DNA from: Sphingomonas kyeonggiensis
GTDB lineage: Bacteria > Pseudomonadota > Alphaproteobacteria > Sphingomonadales > Sphingomonadaceae
Direction: 5' to 3'
DNA: 64,000 bases
Assembly (NCBI RefSeq): GCF_014196745.1
Contig: NZ_JACIEH010000003.1
Location: 1,054,001-1,118,000, forward strand
This document shows, piece by piece, positions 32,421 to 40,915 of this stretch (positions are counted from its first letter, which is position 1; each line of letters opens with the position of its first letter). A program made the position numbers and the translations under genes. Below the pieces are notes generated by a model that worked only from the letters and a program-made list of their open reading frames with translations, was not told where the DNA came from and ran no database searches.

Positions 32421-32912
32421 TCAATGCTTGTCGTCGGGCTTGCGATAGGCGTCGTGGCACGCCTTGCAGGCCTTGCCCACTTCGCCGAACTGGGCGGCGA
32501 GGCCGGGCTTGTCGCCGGCCTTGGCGAGGTCGGCCAGCTTGGTCGCGGCGGCGGCATAATCGGCGGCGCGCGCTTCGAAATTGGCGCGGTCGCTCCAGAT
32601 CGCGGGCAGCGCCTCCGAGGTGGGGGAGGTGCTGCCGGCGGGGAACATGCCGGGGATCGCCTTGGCCCAATTGGCGAGCCCGCGCGCGGCGAAGCCCACC
32701 GTCTTGGGATCGTCGCCCCGGTCGATCGCGCCCTTGATCTGGCCGAACAGCGCGGCGGACATCAGGAAGGCGGCCTTGCGGCCGGCGATGATGTCGGCAT
32801 TGGCGTCGGCCGCGGCGGGGCGGGCGGCTACGGCGTGGCTGCCCGGGGCAGTCGCCGCGACGGATACGAACAGCGCCGCAGCGGCGCCGAGTGCAAGCGT
32901 GGTAATGCGCAT
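32421..32912 (-). CDS. Cytochrome c'
   Basis: 163 residues with a signal peptide (LFVSVAATAPGSHAVAA). It has the four-helix cytochrome c' pattern with a single C-terminal heme motif CKACH (GKACKACHDAYRKP) and helices matching IAGRKAAFLMSAALFGQIKG. It is a periplasmic high-spin heme protein that binds NO and may protect against nitrosative stress. It stands alone; no electron-transfer partner is adjacent. Confidence 0.93.
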   Translation of the reverse strand: MRITTLALGAAAALFVSVAATAPGSHAVAARPAAADANADIIAGRKAAFLMSAALFGQIKGAIDRGDDPKTVGFAARGLANWAKAIPGMFPAGSTSPTSEALPAIWSDRANFEARAADYAAAATKLADLAKAGDKPGLAAQFGEVGKACKACHDAYRKPDDKH

Positions 32913-33040
32913 CGATGGCTCCCTTGGTCGGAGGCGCGCAGGCTAGGCCGGGCGGCGCTCGCCCGCAACGGGGACGGAAGCGTGTCCTTAATGGAGGAGC
33001 TTGCGTCCGAAACGGAGCGCGAATCGCCTATCGTCACGGC

Positions 33041-33238
33041 GTGGCAGAAGGCGAGGCTCCTCGGGTCGAACAGGCATGCGAACGTTGTGGCGGGGTTGCC
33101 GTCACCCGCGACGCCTGGGCCGAATGGGATGTCAGTTCCCAGGCCTGGGTGCTCAGCGAAACGTTCGATTTCGCCTTCTGCCACCAATGCCACCGCGAGA
33201 CGCGGCTGGTGGCGCGATCGGTCGGCGGGCCCCGCTAG
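33041..33238 (+). CDS. Small CxxC zinc-ribbon-like protein
   Basis: 65 residues from GTG 33041. Two pairs of Cys (ACERCGG and FCHQCHRE) about 30 residues apart form a zinc ribbon; between them lies VTRDAWAEWDVSSQAWVL. From memory this small protein is widely conserved in sphingomonads without assigned function. The upstream frame is open but lacks conservation and a ribosome site. Confidence 0.72.
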   Translation: MAEGEAPRVEQACERCGGVAVTRDAWAEWDVSSQAWVLSETFDFAFCHQCHRETRLVARSVGGPR

Positions 33239-33376
33239 GGCGGCTCGCCTCCGATCACTGTCGCCGGCCGGGCACGCCCGGGCGTTGGTCGGAGCCGGGG
33301 AGGGGCCTCGCCAGTGGCAGGCGCGAAGCCTTTCCCCGGCTTCGCTTGGGCACTGGAGCGGGTCCGGATGCCGCGG

Positions 33377-35476
33377 CTATTCGGCCACGCCGAGCTGCCA
33401 CAGCATGAAGGCCATCTCGTCGGCGGATTCCTTCAGGCTCTCCCACCGGCCGGACTTGCCGCCATGGCCGGCGCCCATGTTGGTCTTGAGGACCAGGACG
33501 TTGGAGTCGGTCTTGGTGGCGCGCAGCTTGGCCGCCCATTTGGCCGGCTCCCAGTACGTCACCCGCGGGTCGTTGAGCCCGCCCGAGATGAACAGCGGCG
33601 GATATGCCTGGGCGGTGACGTTGTCGTACGGGCTGTACGAGCGGATCAGTTCGAACGCGGCGGCGTCCTCCACCGGATTGCCCCATTCGGGCCACTCGCC
33701 CGGGGTGAGCGGCAGGCTCTCGTCGAGCATGGTGTTGAGCACGTCGACGAACGGCACGTCGGCGACGACCACGCCCCACAGGTCCGGGTCGGAGTTCACC
33801 ACCGCGCCCATCAGCTCGCCGCCGGCCGAGCGCCCGGCGATGGCGATGCCGCCCTTGTGGGTGAAGCCCTGGTCGATCAGGCCCCTGGCCACGTCGACAA
33901 AGTCGTTGAACGTGTTGGTCCGCTTGGCCAGCTTGCCGTCGAGATACCATTGCTGGCCCAGGTCGTCGCCGCCGCGGATATGGGCGATGGCGAAGGCGAC
34001 GCCGCGGTCGAGGAAGGAGATGCGGCTGGTCGAGAAGCCCGGCGGGATGGCATAGCCATAGGCACCGTACGCATAAAGATAGAGCTTGCCGCTGCCGTCC
34101 CGCGGGAAGTCCTTGGGATAGACGATCGAGACCGGCACCTCGGTGCCGTCACGGGCGGCGATCTTGACGCGTTCGGTGCGGTATTTGCTCCCGTCATAGC
34201 CCGACGGGATCTCCTGCACCTTCAGCGTCTCGAGCGCGCCGGTGGCGACGGTGTAGTCGTAGACGGTGCCGGGGGTGACCATCGATTCATAGCTCAGCCG
34301 CAGCGTGTCGACGGCATATTCGGGATTGTCGCCCAGGCCCGCGACATAGCTCGCCTCGGGGAATTTGAGGCGCGCCGGGGCGATTGTGGGGTCGTAGCGG
34401 TGGAGCTCGATCTGATCGAGACCGTCCTCGCGGCCCTCGACGATGAAGAAGTCGGCGAAGCAGGCGACGCCGGTCATGTAGAAATGGGCCGAAGGCCCGA
34501 TCCGCTCGGCCCATTCGCCGGGATTGGAAAGGGAAGCGGTGACCAGGCGGAACTGCGGATCGGTGTCGTTGGTGTGGATGAACAGCGTGTCGCCGTGCAG
34601 ATCGACATCATATTCGCGGCCCCGCTTCCGCGGGCTGACCAGGATCGGCACGGCGAGCGGATCATTGGCCGGGTAGAGGCGGATCTCGCTGGTCTCGTGG
34701 TCGCTGGTGGTGAGCGCGATCCACTTGCGGTCGCTGGTCAGCTCGGCGCCGACCGAGAAGCCGAGCTCCTCCTCGAAATAGATCGTCACGTCCTCGGCCG
34801 GATCGGTGCCCAGCCGGTGGAGCTTGATGGTCCGCGTCCGCCAGTTCTCGTCGGTCACGCCATAGAGGATCGCGTCGCCGCCGCTGGTGAAGACGATGTT
34901 GCCGATCGTGCCCTCGATCGAGACGTCGCCCCATTTGCCCGCGGCGCCCTCGATCCGCTCGCCGATCGCCTCGCCGCCGGCCAGGTCCTTGAAGCGGATC
35001 GTGTAGCGCTCCGATCCGTCGTCATCGGTCGAATAGGCCATCAGCGTGCCGTCTTCGCTGATCGTGACCGCGCCGACCCGGAAATATTCCTTGCCCTCGG
35101 CGAGCGCCGGTTCGTCGAGGATCAGCTGGTCGGCGCCCCCGGCGGCGGGCTTGCGCCACAGTCGCGGATATTCGCCGCCGGTCTCGTGGTCGCTCCAGTA
35201 GAGCCAGTCGCCGTCCTTCTGCGGTACGGAGGATTCGTCCTCCTTGATCCGCCCGCGCATCTCCTTGAACAGCGCCTCGGAGAGCGGCTTGAGCGGCTCC
35301 ATCACCGTCTCGAAGAAACCGTTCTCCTCCTCGAGATAGGCGAGCACGTCCTTGTCGGTGACGGTCGGATAGGCCGGGTCCCGGAGCCAGGCCCAAGGAT
35401 CCTCGATGGTGACCCCGTGCGCGGTGAAGCTGTGGGGGCGGGTAGCGGCGACGGGCGGCTTGGGAAGATCGGTCAT
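33377..35476 (-). CDS. ptrB: Oligopeptidase B, S9A family
   Basis: 699 residues. N-terminal beta-propeller follows the opening EDPWAWLRD; C-terminal alpha/beta-hydrolase domain has the nucleophile in IAGRSAGGELMG, the Asp in SGGLNDPRVTYWEPAKW and the His in MGAGHGGKSGRW. Length and motifs match oligopeptidase B, which cleaves short peptides after Arg or Lys in the cytoplasm. There is no signal peptide. Confidence 0.93.
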   Translation of the reverse strand: MTDLPKPPVAATRPHSFTAHGVTIEDPWAWLRDPAYPTVTDKDVLAYLEEENGFFETVMEPLKPLSEALFKEMRGRIKEDESSVPQKDGDWLYWSDHETGGEYPRLWRKPAAGGADQLILDEPALAEGKEYFRVGAVTISEDGTLMAYSTDDDGSERYTIRFKDLAGGEAIGERIEGAAGKWGDVSIEGTIGNIVFTSGGDAILYGVTDENWRTRTIKLHRLGTDPAEDVTIYFEEELGFSVGAELTSDRKWIALTTSDHETSEIRLYPANDPLAVPILVSPRKRGREYDVDLHGDTLFIHTNDTDPQFRLVTASLSNPGEWAERIGPSAHFYMTGVACFADFFIVEGREDGLDQIELHRYDPTIAPARLKFPEASYVAGLGDNPEYAVDTLRLSYESMVTPGTVYDYTVATGALETLKVQEIPSGYDGSKYRTERVKIAARDGTEVPVSIVYPKDFPRDGSGKLYLYAYGAYGYAIPPGFSTSRISFLDRGVAFAIAHIRGGDDLGQQWYLDGKLAKRTNTFNDFVDVARGLIDQGFTHKGGIAIAGRSAGGELMGAVVNSDPDLWGVVVADVPFVDVLNTMLDESLPLTPGEWPEWGNPVEDAAAFELIRSYSPYDNVTAQAYPPLFISGGLNDPRVTYWEPAKWAAKLRATKTDSNVLVLKTNMGAGHGGKSGRWESLKESADEMAFMLWQLGVAE

Positions 35477-35518
35477 GCCCCGTTTCTTAGACCAGCCCGC
35501 CCGTCTGTCGAGCCCGGT

Positions 35519-36334
35519 TCAACGGCCCCCCGGGCGCCTGACCAGCATCACCCGGAACGCGGCGGCGCCTTTCACCGGCGTTCCAGCCGGGTTCCTGGCG
35601 GGGGCGAAGAGCTTTTTCCCGATCAACGGTTCGCAGCCGAGCTTCTCGGTCTTGTCGCCCGACTTGGCATCGTCACGCTTGCAGCTCTCGATGCTTCCGT
35701 CGGCCGCGATGACGACGTGGAAGATATAGTCGATCCCCGTCTCGCTGGTGGTCGAGGCCAGATTCATCAATTGCGAGGAGGTGAGCCAATCGTCGCGATC
35801 CTTGAGCGCGACTGCCGGGGTGCCGCCCGGGGCGAACTGGGCGGGATCGGCGCCCCAGTCGATCAGCTGGTCGGCGATGCACTGGCGCAGCGCACCGATG
35901 GCCGCGCGCGCACTGGGCACCTCGAAGCTGGCGAAACTGCCCGCATCGCTGCTGGCGCTCACGTTATGCGCCGCGGCGAAGCTGTCGAGCATCGTCGGCT
36001 TGAAGGTGGCGAGTTGCAGCGTCGGTCCGCTTGCCAGCCTGCCCATGGGAGACGCTTCCGCCTCGATCGGCTTGGCGTCATCGAAGTGCAGCTCGACGGA
36101 GAACCGTGCGTTCGCCGCCCGCTCGGGCACTTTCTTGCCGCTCACCAGCACGACGAACTCGTCGGTCCCCGGCACTGTCCGCACCGCGAGCAAGGCGGGC
36201 GAGGGCGCCTGTACTCCGCGGATCAGCGAGCATTCGGCCGGTGAGACCTTCACTTCCCATTTGCCGCTGGACTGGGCCTGGGCGGCAAGCGGCGCGACGA
36301 CGAACGGAAGTGCGGTCAGAAACGTGCGGATCAT
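35519..36334 (-). CDS. Secreted protein with TonB-C-like end
   Basis: 271 residues with a signal peptide (MIRTFLTALPFVVAPLAAQAQ). The C-terminal quarter (YIFHVVIAADGSIESCKR ... LFAPARNPAGTPVKGAAAF) resembles the TonB C-terminal fold. No membrane anchor or proline-rich spacer is present, so it is unlikely to transduce energy itself; it is a periplasmic protein of unknown role. Confidence 0.65.
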   Translation of the reverse strand: MIRTFLTALPFVVAPLAAQAQSSGKWEVKVSPAECSLIRGVQAPSPALLAVRTVPGTDEFVVLVSGKKVPERAANARFSVELHFDDAKPIEAEASPMGRLASGPTLQLATFKPTMLDSFAAAHNVSASSDAGSFASFEVPSARAAIGALRQCIADQLIDWGADPAQFAPGGTPAVALKDRDDWLTSSQLMNLASTTSETGIDYIFHVVIAADGSIESCKRDDAKSGDKTEKLGCEPLIGKKLFAPARNPAGTPVKGAAAFRVMLVRRPGGR

Positions 36335-36393
36335 GGCAAAGCCCCCTTTGCGAAACCCGCACTCTCCGCAATCATCGGTCGGTACGCAAGCGC

Positions 36394-37554
36394 TCAGGCG
36401 AGCGCCGCGCTTCGCCGCGCCAGCCGCGGGGCCAGCACCATGGCCAGGCTGACCAGCGCCATCGCGGCGGCGGCGAGCGAGACTGCCGGATAGCCCAGGC
36501 CTTCGCGGATCACTTCGCCGCCCAGCGCGGCACCGATCGCGTTGCCCAGGTTGAACGCGCCGATGTTCATCGCGGAGGCGAGGTTGGGGGCCTCGTGCGC
36601 GGCGTCCATCACCCGCATCTGCAGCGGCGGCACCAGAGCAAAGCTCGCAGCGCCCCAGAGCGGCATCAGCACGATCGCGACCGGCAGCGAGAACATGCCG
36701 AAGGCGAAGGCAACGAGCAGCACTGCCAGCGCCGCGGTCATCGTGATCAGCGCGCCTTCGACCGACTTGTCGGCATAGCGCCCGCCCAGCCAGTTGCCGG
36801 CGGTCAGTCCCACACCGAAGATCACCAGCGCCACCGTCACCCAGAAGGTCGAGGCGTGCGAGGCTTCACGGAGGATCGGCGCGATATAGGTGAACACGGT
36901 GAACATGGCGCTGAACCCGACCATCGTCAGGGCGAGGGCGAACAGCACCGGGCCGCGACCGAGCACGCGCAGCTCGGCCATCATGTCGGCATCCTTCTCC
37001 GCGGGCAGCGCGGGAACGAAAAGGCGGAGCGCGACCATCGTGACCACGCCGATCGCGGCGATGGCGGCGAAGACCGACCGCCAGCCGAACACTTCGCCCG
37101 CCCAGGTGGCGAGCGGCACGCCGCCGATCGTCGCGATCGTCAGTCCCATGAACATGGTGGCGATCGCGCCTGCCCGCTTTTCGGGCGCGACCAGCCCGGC
37201 TGCGACGACCGATCCGACGCCGAAGAAGGCGCCGTGGTTGAGCGAGGTGACGATCCGTGCGGCGAGCAGCATGGCATAGCTGTCCGACACTGCGGCGAGC
37301 AGGTTGCCGATCGTGAAGATCGCGGCGAGCGCGATCAGCAGGGTGCGGCGCGGCACCCGGCCGGTGGTGAGCGTCATCAGCGGCGCGCCGATCAGCACGC
37401 CGATCGCATAGGCGCTGACCAGCAGGCCGGCGGTGGGGATCGATACGCCAAGGTCGCCTGCGATCACGGGCAATAGGCCCATCGGGGTGAATTCGGTAAC
37501 GCCGATGCCAAAGGCACCGATGGCGAGCGCAGTGAGCGCGGGACGGGAACTCAT
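36394..37554 (-). CDS. MFS transporter, DHA1 (AraJ/YdhP-like)
   Basis: 386 residues with 12 predicted helices, from ATG 37554. The opening GAFGIGVTEFTPMGLLPVIA and GAPLMTLTTGRVPRR are typical of sugar- or drug-efflux MFS proteins of the AraJ/YdhP group. The divergent LysR-type gene 100 bases away is the likely regulator, with a shared operator. Confidence 0.88.
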   Translation of the reverse strand: MSSRPALTALAIGAFGIGVTEFTPMGLLPVIAGDLGVSIPTAGLLVSAYAIGVLIGAPLMTLTTGRVPRRTLLIALAAIFTIGNLLAAVSDSYAMLLAARIVTSLNHGAFFGVGSVVAAGLVAPEKRAGAIATMFMGLTIATIGGVPLATWAGEVFGWRSVFAAIAAIGVVTMVALRLFVPALPAEKDADMMAELRVLGRGPVLFALALTMVGFSAMFTVFTYIAPILREASHASTFWVTVALVIFGVGLTAGNWLGGRYADKSVEGALITMTAALAVLLVAFAFGMFSLPVAIVLMPLWGAASFALVPPLQMRVMDAAHEAPNLASAMNIGAFNLGNAIGAALGGEVIREGLGYPAVSLAAAAMALVSLAMVLAPRLARRSAALA

Positions 37555-37607
37555 ACGGCGATGCTCCGGGGATTTGTGCGGCAACGCAAATGGACTGCCG
37601 GCTCTGC

Positions 37608-37625
37608 TTTCGGTAGAGTTCGAAA
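37608..37625. promoter_or_regulatory. LysR-type operator candidate
   Basis: TTTCG-GTAGAGTT-CGAAA is a perfect 5-bp inverted repeat within the 100-base region between the divergent MFS and LysR genes, matching the general T-N11-A form of LysR sites. A second imperfect repeat (TTTGTGCGGCAACGCAAA) lies at 37573-37590. Confidence 0.5.
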
Positions 37626-37655
37626 AGGCGAAACATCTGTGCACTGGATTCACGA

Positions 37656-38558
37656 ATGACCCGCGCCATGGCCGATCGCTCGGGCGAGATGGAGATTTTC
37701 GTCACCGCGGTGCGCGAAGGCAGCCTGTCCGCCGCCGCCCGCCGGCTCGAGCTGACCCCCTCGGCGGTCAGCCGCGCGCTCGCGCGGATCGAGGCGCGGC
37801 TGGGCGTCCGCCTGATCACCCGCACTACCCGTCGGCTGGTGCTGACGCCCGAGGGCGACGCCTATCTCCACGCCGCCCAGCGCATCCTGGCGGACATAGC
37901 CGAGGTCGAGGAGGAGCTGGCCGACCAGGCCTCGCCGCGCGGGCGGTTGCGGGTCAGTGCGGCGCTTGCCCATGGCCGGCTGGTGATCGTGCCGTTGCTC
38001 GGCGAATTCGTCGCCCGCCATCCCGGCATCCTGGTCGATATCAGCCTGAGTGATACGCTGGAGGATGTCGCCGGCGGCCGCGCCGATGTCGCGATCCGCT
38101 TCGGCCCGCTGGCGGACAGCGCGCTCACCGCCCGCAAGATCGGCGAGACCGGGCGCTCGATCGTTGCCGCGCCGGCCTATCTGGCCCGGATGGGCACGCC
38201 GCAGGTCCCCGAAGACCTCCACGCGCACAATTGCCTCAACTTCAATTTCCGCCGCGCCGAGCCGGTCTGGCCCTTCCGCCAGGACGGGCGCGACTATGCG
38301 CTGCCGGTCGGCGGCAATATCGAGGCGAACAACGGCGAGACGCTGGTCGAGCTGGCACTCGCCGGGGTCGGCATCGCCCGGGTCGGCACCTTCAGCATCG
38401 CAGCGGACCTCGCCGCCGGCCGACTGGTATCGCTGCTCGAGCCGTTCAACCCGGGCGACCGCGAGGATATCCACGCGGTGTTCGTCGGCGGTGCGACTCG
38501 CCCGGCACGGGTGCGGGCGTTCGTCGAGTTCCTGGTGGAGAAGCTGGGGAAGCCCTGA
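37656..38558 (+). CDS. LysR-family transcription regulator
   Basis: 300 residues. The winged helix-turn-helix is at about 12-70 (EGSLSAAARRLELTPSAVSRALARIEARLGVRL), followed by a periplasmic-binding-like effector domain (GRLRVSAALAHGRLVIVPLL onward). ATG 37656 is used; 37668 is possible. It is divergent from an efflux-type MFS gene, so it probably controls that gene in response to an unknown ligand. Confidence 0.93.
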   Translation: MTRAMADRSGEMEIFVTAVREGSLSAAARRLELTPSAVSRALARIEARLGVRLITRTTRRLVLTPEGDAYLHAAQRILADIAEVEEELADQASPRGRLRVSAALAHGRLVIVPLLGEFVARHPGILVDISLSDTLEDVAGGRADVAIRFGPLADSALTARKIGETGRSIVAAPAYLARMGTPQVPEDLHAHNCLNFNFRRAEPVWPFRQDGRDYALPVGGNIEANNGETLVELALAGVGIARVGTFSIAADLAAGRLVSLLEPFNPGDREDIHAVFVGGATRPARVRAFVEFLVEKLGKP

Positions 38559-38574
38559 AGCGCAGGTGAGGCGC

Positions 38575-39330
38575 TCAGTCGTCCTCGTCCCGTCCCGGCC
38601 GGTCGTACAGCACCCATTCCTGCTCGCCGGTCACGACATCGGCATAGGGCCGTCCGCTCGCATCCCGGCTCGGCGCGTAGCGGAAGCGCTTCTTGATCAA
38701 CCGGCACGTCGTCTCATCGAGATCGGCATTGCCGCTCGACCGAGTCACCTGGCAGTCGGTCACCCGTCCGTTCACCCCCACCGTGAAGCGCAGTCCCACC
38801 GTTCCCTGCGCGCCCGCCCGTGCCGCCGCCCTGGGATAGTCGTGCCCGGTGATGTCGCCTTCGAGCAGCCGCAGCACCGTGCCGCCGCCTCCGCCCGCGC
38901 CATTGCCACGCCCGCCCGATCCGGTGCCGTTGCCAACGCCACCAGCGCCCGTCCCAGGCCCGGCGATCGGTGCATTGCCCGAGCTGGCGTCGCTGCCCTG
39001 TGCCGGTGTCGTCGCGGCGGGCATGGGCTGGGGCAGGGGCGTCTTCACCGGCGTCGCCACTTCGGTGGCGCGGGATACGAGATTGGGTGGCGCTGCCTTG
39101 CCCTCTTCCTTCGGGGTGCGCGGCCTGGGCTTGGGCGCGATCTCGGGTTCCGGCGGCGGCGGTGGGGGCAGGGCGAAGTCGACCAGCTGCATCGCCGGTG
39201 TCGGCACCACATTCAGCCGCACCCCCAGCCCGTGCGCCAGCATCAGGACAAGCAGCCCCACCAGGACGAGCGCGCAGAACGCGCTGCCCAGCCGCTCACG
39301 GGGAGAGGAGATGCCGGCTCCTTGGCGCAT
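38575..39330 (-). CDS. Energy transducer TonB-family protein
   Basis: 251 residues. One N-terminal transmembrane helix (about 16-38), a proline-rich span (ALPPPPPPEPEIAPKPRPRTP), a glycine-rich linker (about 115-150), and a TonB C-terminal domain (GTVGLRFTVGVNGRVTDCQV ... CRLIKKRFRYAPSRDASGRP). It would link the proton gradient to outer-membrane receptors; no exbB/exbD genes adjoin it. Confidence 0.88.
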   Translation of the reverse strand: MRQGAGISSPRERLGSAFCALVLVGLLVLMLAHGLGVRLNVVPTPAMQLVDFALPPPPPPEPEIAPKPRPRTPKEEGKAAPPNLVSRATEVATPVKTPLPQPMPAATTPAQGSDASSGNAPIAGPGTGAGGVGNGTGSGGRGNGAGGGGGTVLRLLEGDITGHDYPRAAARAGAQGTVGLRFTVGVNGRVTDCQVTRSSGNADLDETTCRLIKKRFRYAPSRDASGRPYADVVTGEQEWVLYDRPGRDEDD

Positions 39331-39444
39331 GCCCGATCAATGCCCTGTGTGGCCCGAACGATCCCATGAACGGCTTGTTGTTTTCAGTTCATGCAACCGG
39401 GCGTACCGCATGCAAGTTCTAACCTGCATTGGTTTAAGGAAGGG

Positions 39445-39771
39445 ATGGAAATCATGCGTAAGCTCATTGCGGCCGCTGCCGCCTTGGCGCTGGCCATGCC
39501 CGTTGCGATGCCGATCGAGGCGGCGCAGGCCCAGAGTCACTACAAGGGCAAGTCGACCAAGGGTCGTGCCTATTACAAGAAATGCCGTCGCTCGCCCGGC
39601 CATGCCGGCCTGATCGGCGGTGCTGCGGTCGGCGTGCTCGCCGGACCGGCGATCATCGGCCACGGCCTGCTCGGCGCAGCGGTAGGCGGCGTCGGCGGTG
39701 CCTTTGGCGGCCGAGCGATCGATCGCACGATCAGCGCCAAGAACCGCTGCTATTACGTCCGCCGCCGCTAG
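39445..39771 (+). CDS. Glycine-zipper secreted protein
   Basis: 108 residues. A signal peptide (RKLIAAAAALALAMPVAMPI) is followed by a short basic stretch and a glycine-zipper segment (LIGGAAVGVLAGPAIIGHGLLGAAVGGVGGAFGG in two parts, residues about 62-95), as in small outer-membrane or envelope proteins. AAGGAAGGG precedes the start; ATG 39454 is an alternative. Its stop codon overlaps that of the convergent DSD1 gene. Confidence 0.65.
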   Translation: MEIMRKLIAAAAALALAMPVAMPIEAAQAQSHYKGKSTKGRAYYKKCRRSPGHAGLIGGAAVGVLAGPAIIGHGLLGAAVGGVGGAFGGRAIDRTISAKNRCYYVRRR

Positions 39772-40832
39772 GTGGAGCGACCGCGCGCGGTCACCGGCCA
39801 GCTGCCGGTGACCGTGTCGCCGTCCACCAGATGATAGCGATCGTAGAGATTCACCGTCGGGTCGCAGTGCGGCGGAACCAGCGTTGCACGCTCCGCCAGG
39901 CCCGGCAAATCCTCCCCGATCAGCGCACCCTGCTCGTCGCCCATGAAGGCGTAGCGCGCGGTGCCTGACATGGGTACGGGCACCCCGGCATCGGTGGCGA
40001 AAGACTTCAATCCCGCATCGATCGTCACCATGCCGGGCGTGTTCGCGCTGACCACGGTGGAATCCACCCACAGCGCCTGTTCGAAGCGCGGCCCGGCCAG
40101 TTCGCAATCGCGATATTCGCGGTCGAGGAAGATGTAGCTGCCCACCTGCAGCTCGGTCAGCACGCCCAGTTCGGCGTCGATGGCGAAGGTGCCCGTGCCG
40201 GCACCCGTCACCACCGGAATCGCGAAGCCCGCCGTCTCCAGTGCCGCCAGCACCGTCCGCAGATAGTCGGTCTTCCCGACGATCGCCGCATGCCGGTCGG
40301 CGAAGGTCGTGATGTGCTGCTCGGAGCCGCAATAATATTGCACCCCACCCAGCGTCAGCCCCGCGGCCACGATCGCGCGGGCGAGCGCGACGGCGGCCTC
40401 GGGCGAAGTCACGCCGGTGCGATGCTTGCCCGGATCGACATCGACGAACACGGTCACGCCGCTGCCCGCCAGTGCACGCACCACGTCCGGATGGTCGGCC
40501 ACCGCCGAAAGCCGGATCTTGCCCGCCAGCGCCGTCAGCCGCGCGATGCCACCTTTGGTCACCACCGGCGAGGTGAGGTGGATGTCGCCCACCCCGTCGG
40601 CCGCCAGTGCCTCGGCCTCGCCCAGCTTGGCGCAGCATATCCCGACCGCGCCGGCGGCGATCTGCCGCCTGGCGATCTCGCCGCTCTTGTGCGTCTTGGC
40701 GTGCGGCCTGAGCGCCAGTCCCTTCGACCGCGCATAGTCGGCCATCGCCGCTATGTTGCGGTCCATCGCCGCCACGTCGAGCAGCAGGGCGGGGGTGGGC
40801 AGGTCGGCGCGGGGCAGGGGGAAATCGCTCAT
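39768..40832 (-). CDS. DSD1-family PLP-dependent enzyme
   Basis: 354 residues from ATG 40832. It has the alanine-racemase-like TIM barrel with the PLP Lys in RPHAKTHKS, and a C-terminal part with VPPHCDPTVNLYD, the His-Cys zinc site of D-serine dehydratase/DSD1 proteins. Members act on D-amino acids such as D-serine or D-threonine; which one here is not determined. It is divergent from pepP. Confidence 0.87.
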   Translation of the reverse strand: MSDFPLPRADLPTPALLLDVAAMDRNIAAMADYARSKGLALRPHAKTHKSGEIARRQIAAGAVGICCAKLGEAEALAADGVGDIHLTSPVVTKGGIARLTALAGKIRLSAVADHPDVVRALAGSGVTVFVDVDPGKHRTGVTSPEAAVALARAIVAAGLTLGGVQYYCGSEQHITTFADRHAAIVGKTDYLRTVLAALETAGFAIPVVTGAGTGTFAIDAELGVLTELQVGSYIFLDREYRDCELAGPRFEQALWVDSTVVSANTPGMVTIDAGLKSFATDAGVPVPMSGTARYAFMGDEQGALIGEDLPGLAERATLVPPHCDPTVNLYDRYHLVDGDTVTGSWPVTARGRST

Positions 40833-40915
40833 CGTCGAAGCGATAGCCCAGGGTGTGACTTTTGCCGAATATCGGCGCAAAGCAGCCCCATAGATTTCAG
40901 CAATAGAGTAATCCG

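Noticed and set aside
33314..36244. A 976-codon open frame on the + strand antisense to ptrB and the next gene
   Set aside because: It is a shadow of high-GC coding sequence: no domain, no ribosome site, Arg/Gly/Ala-rich, and fully antisense to a recognised peptidase.
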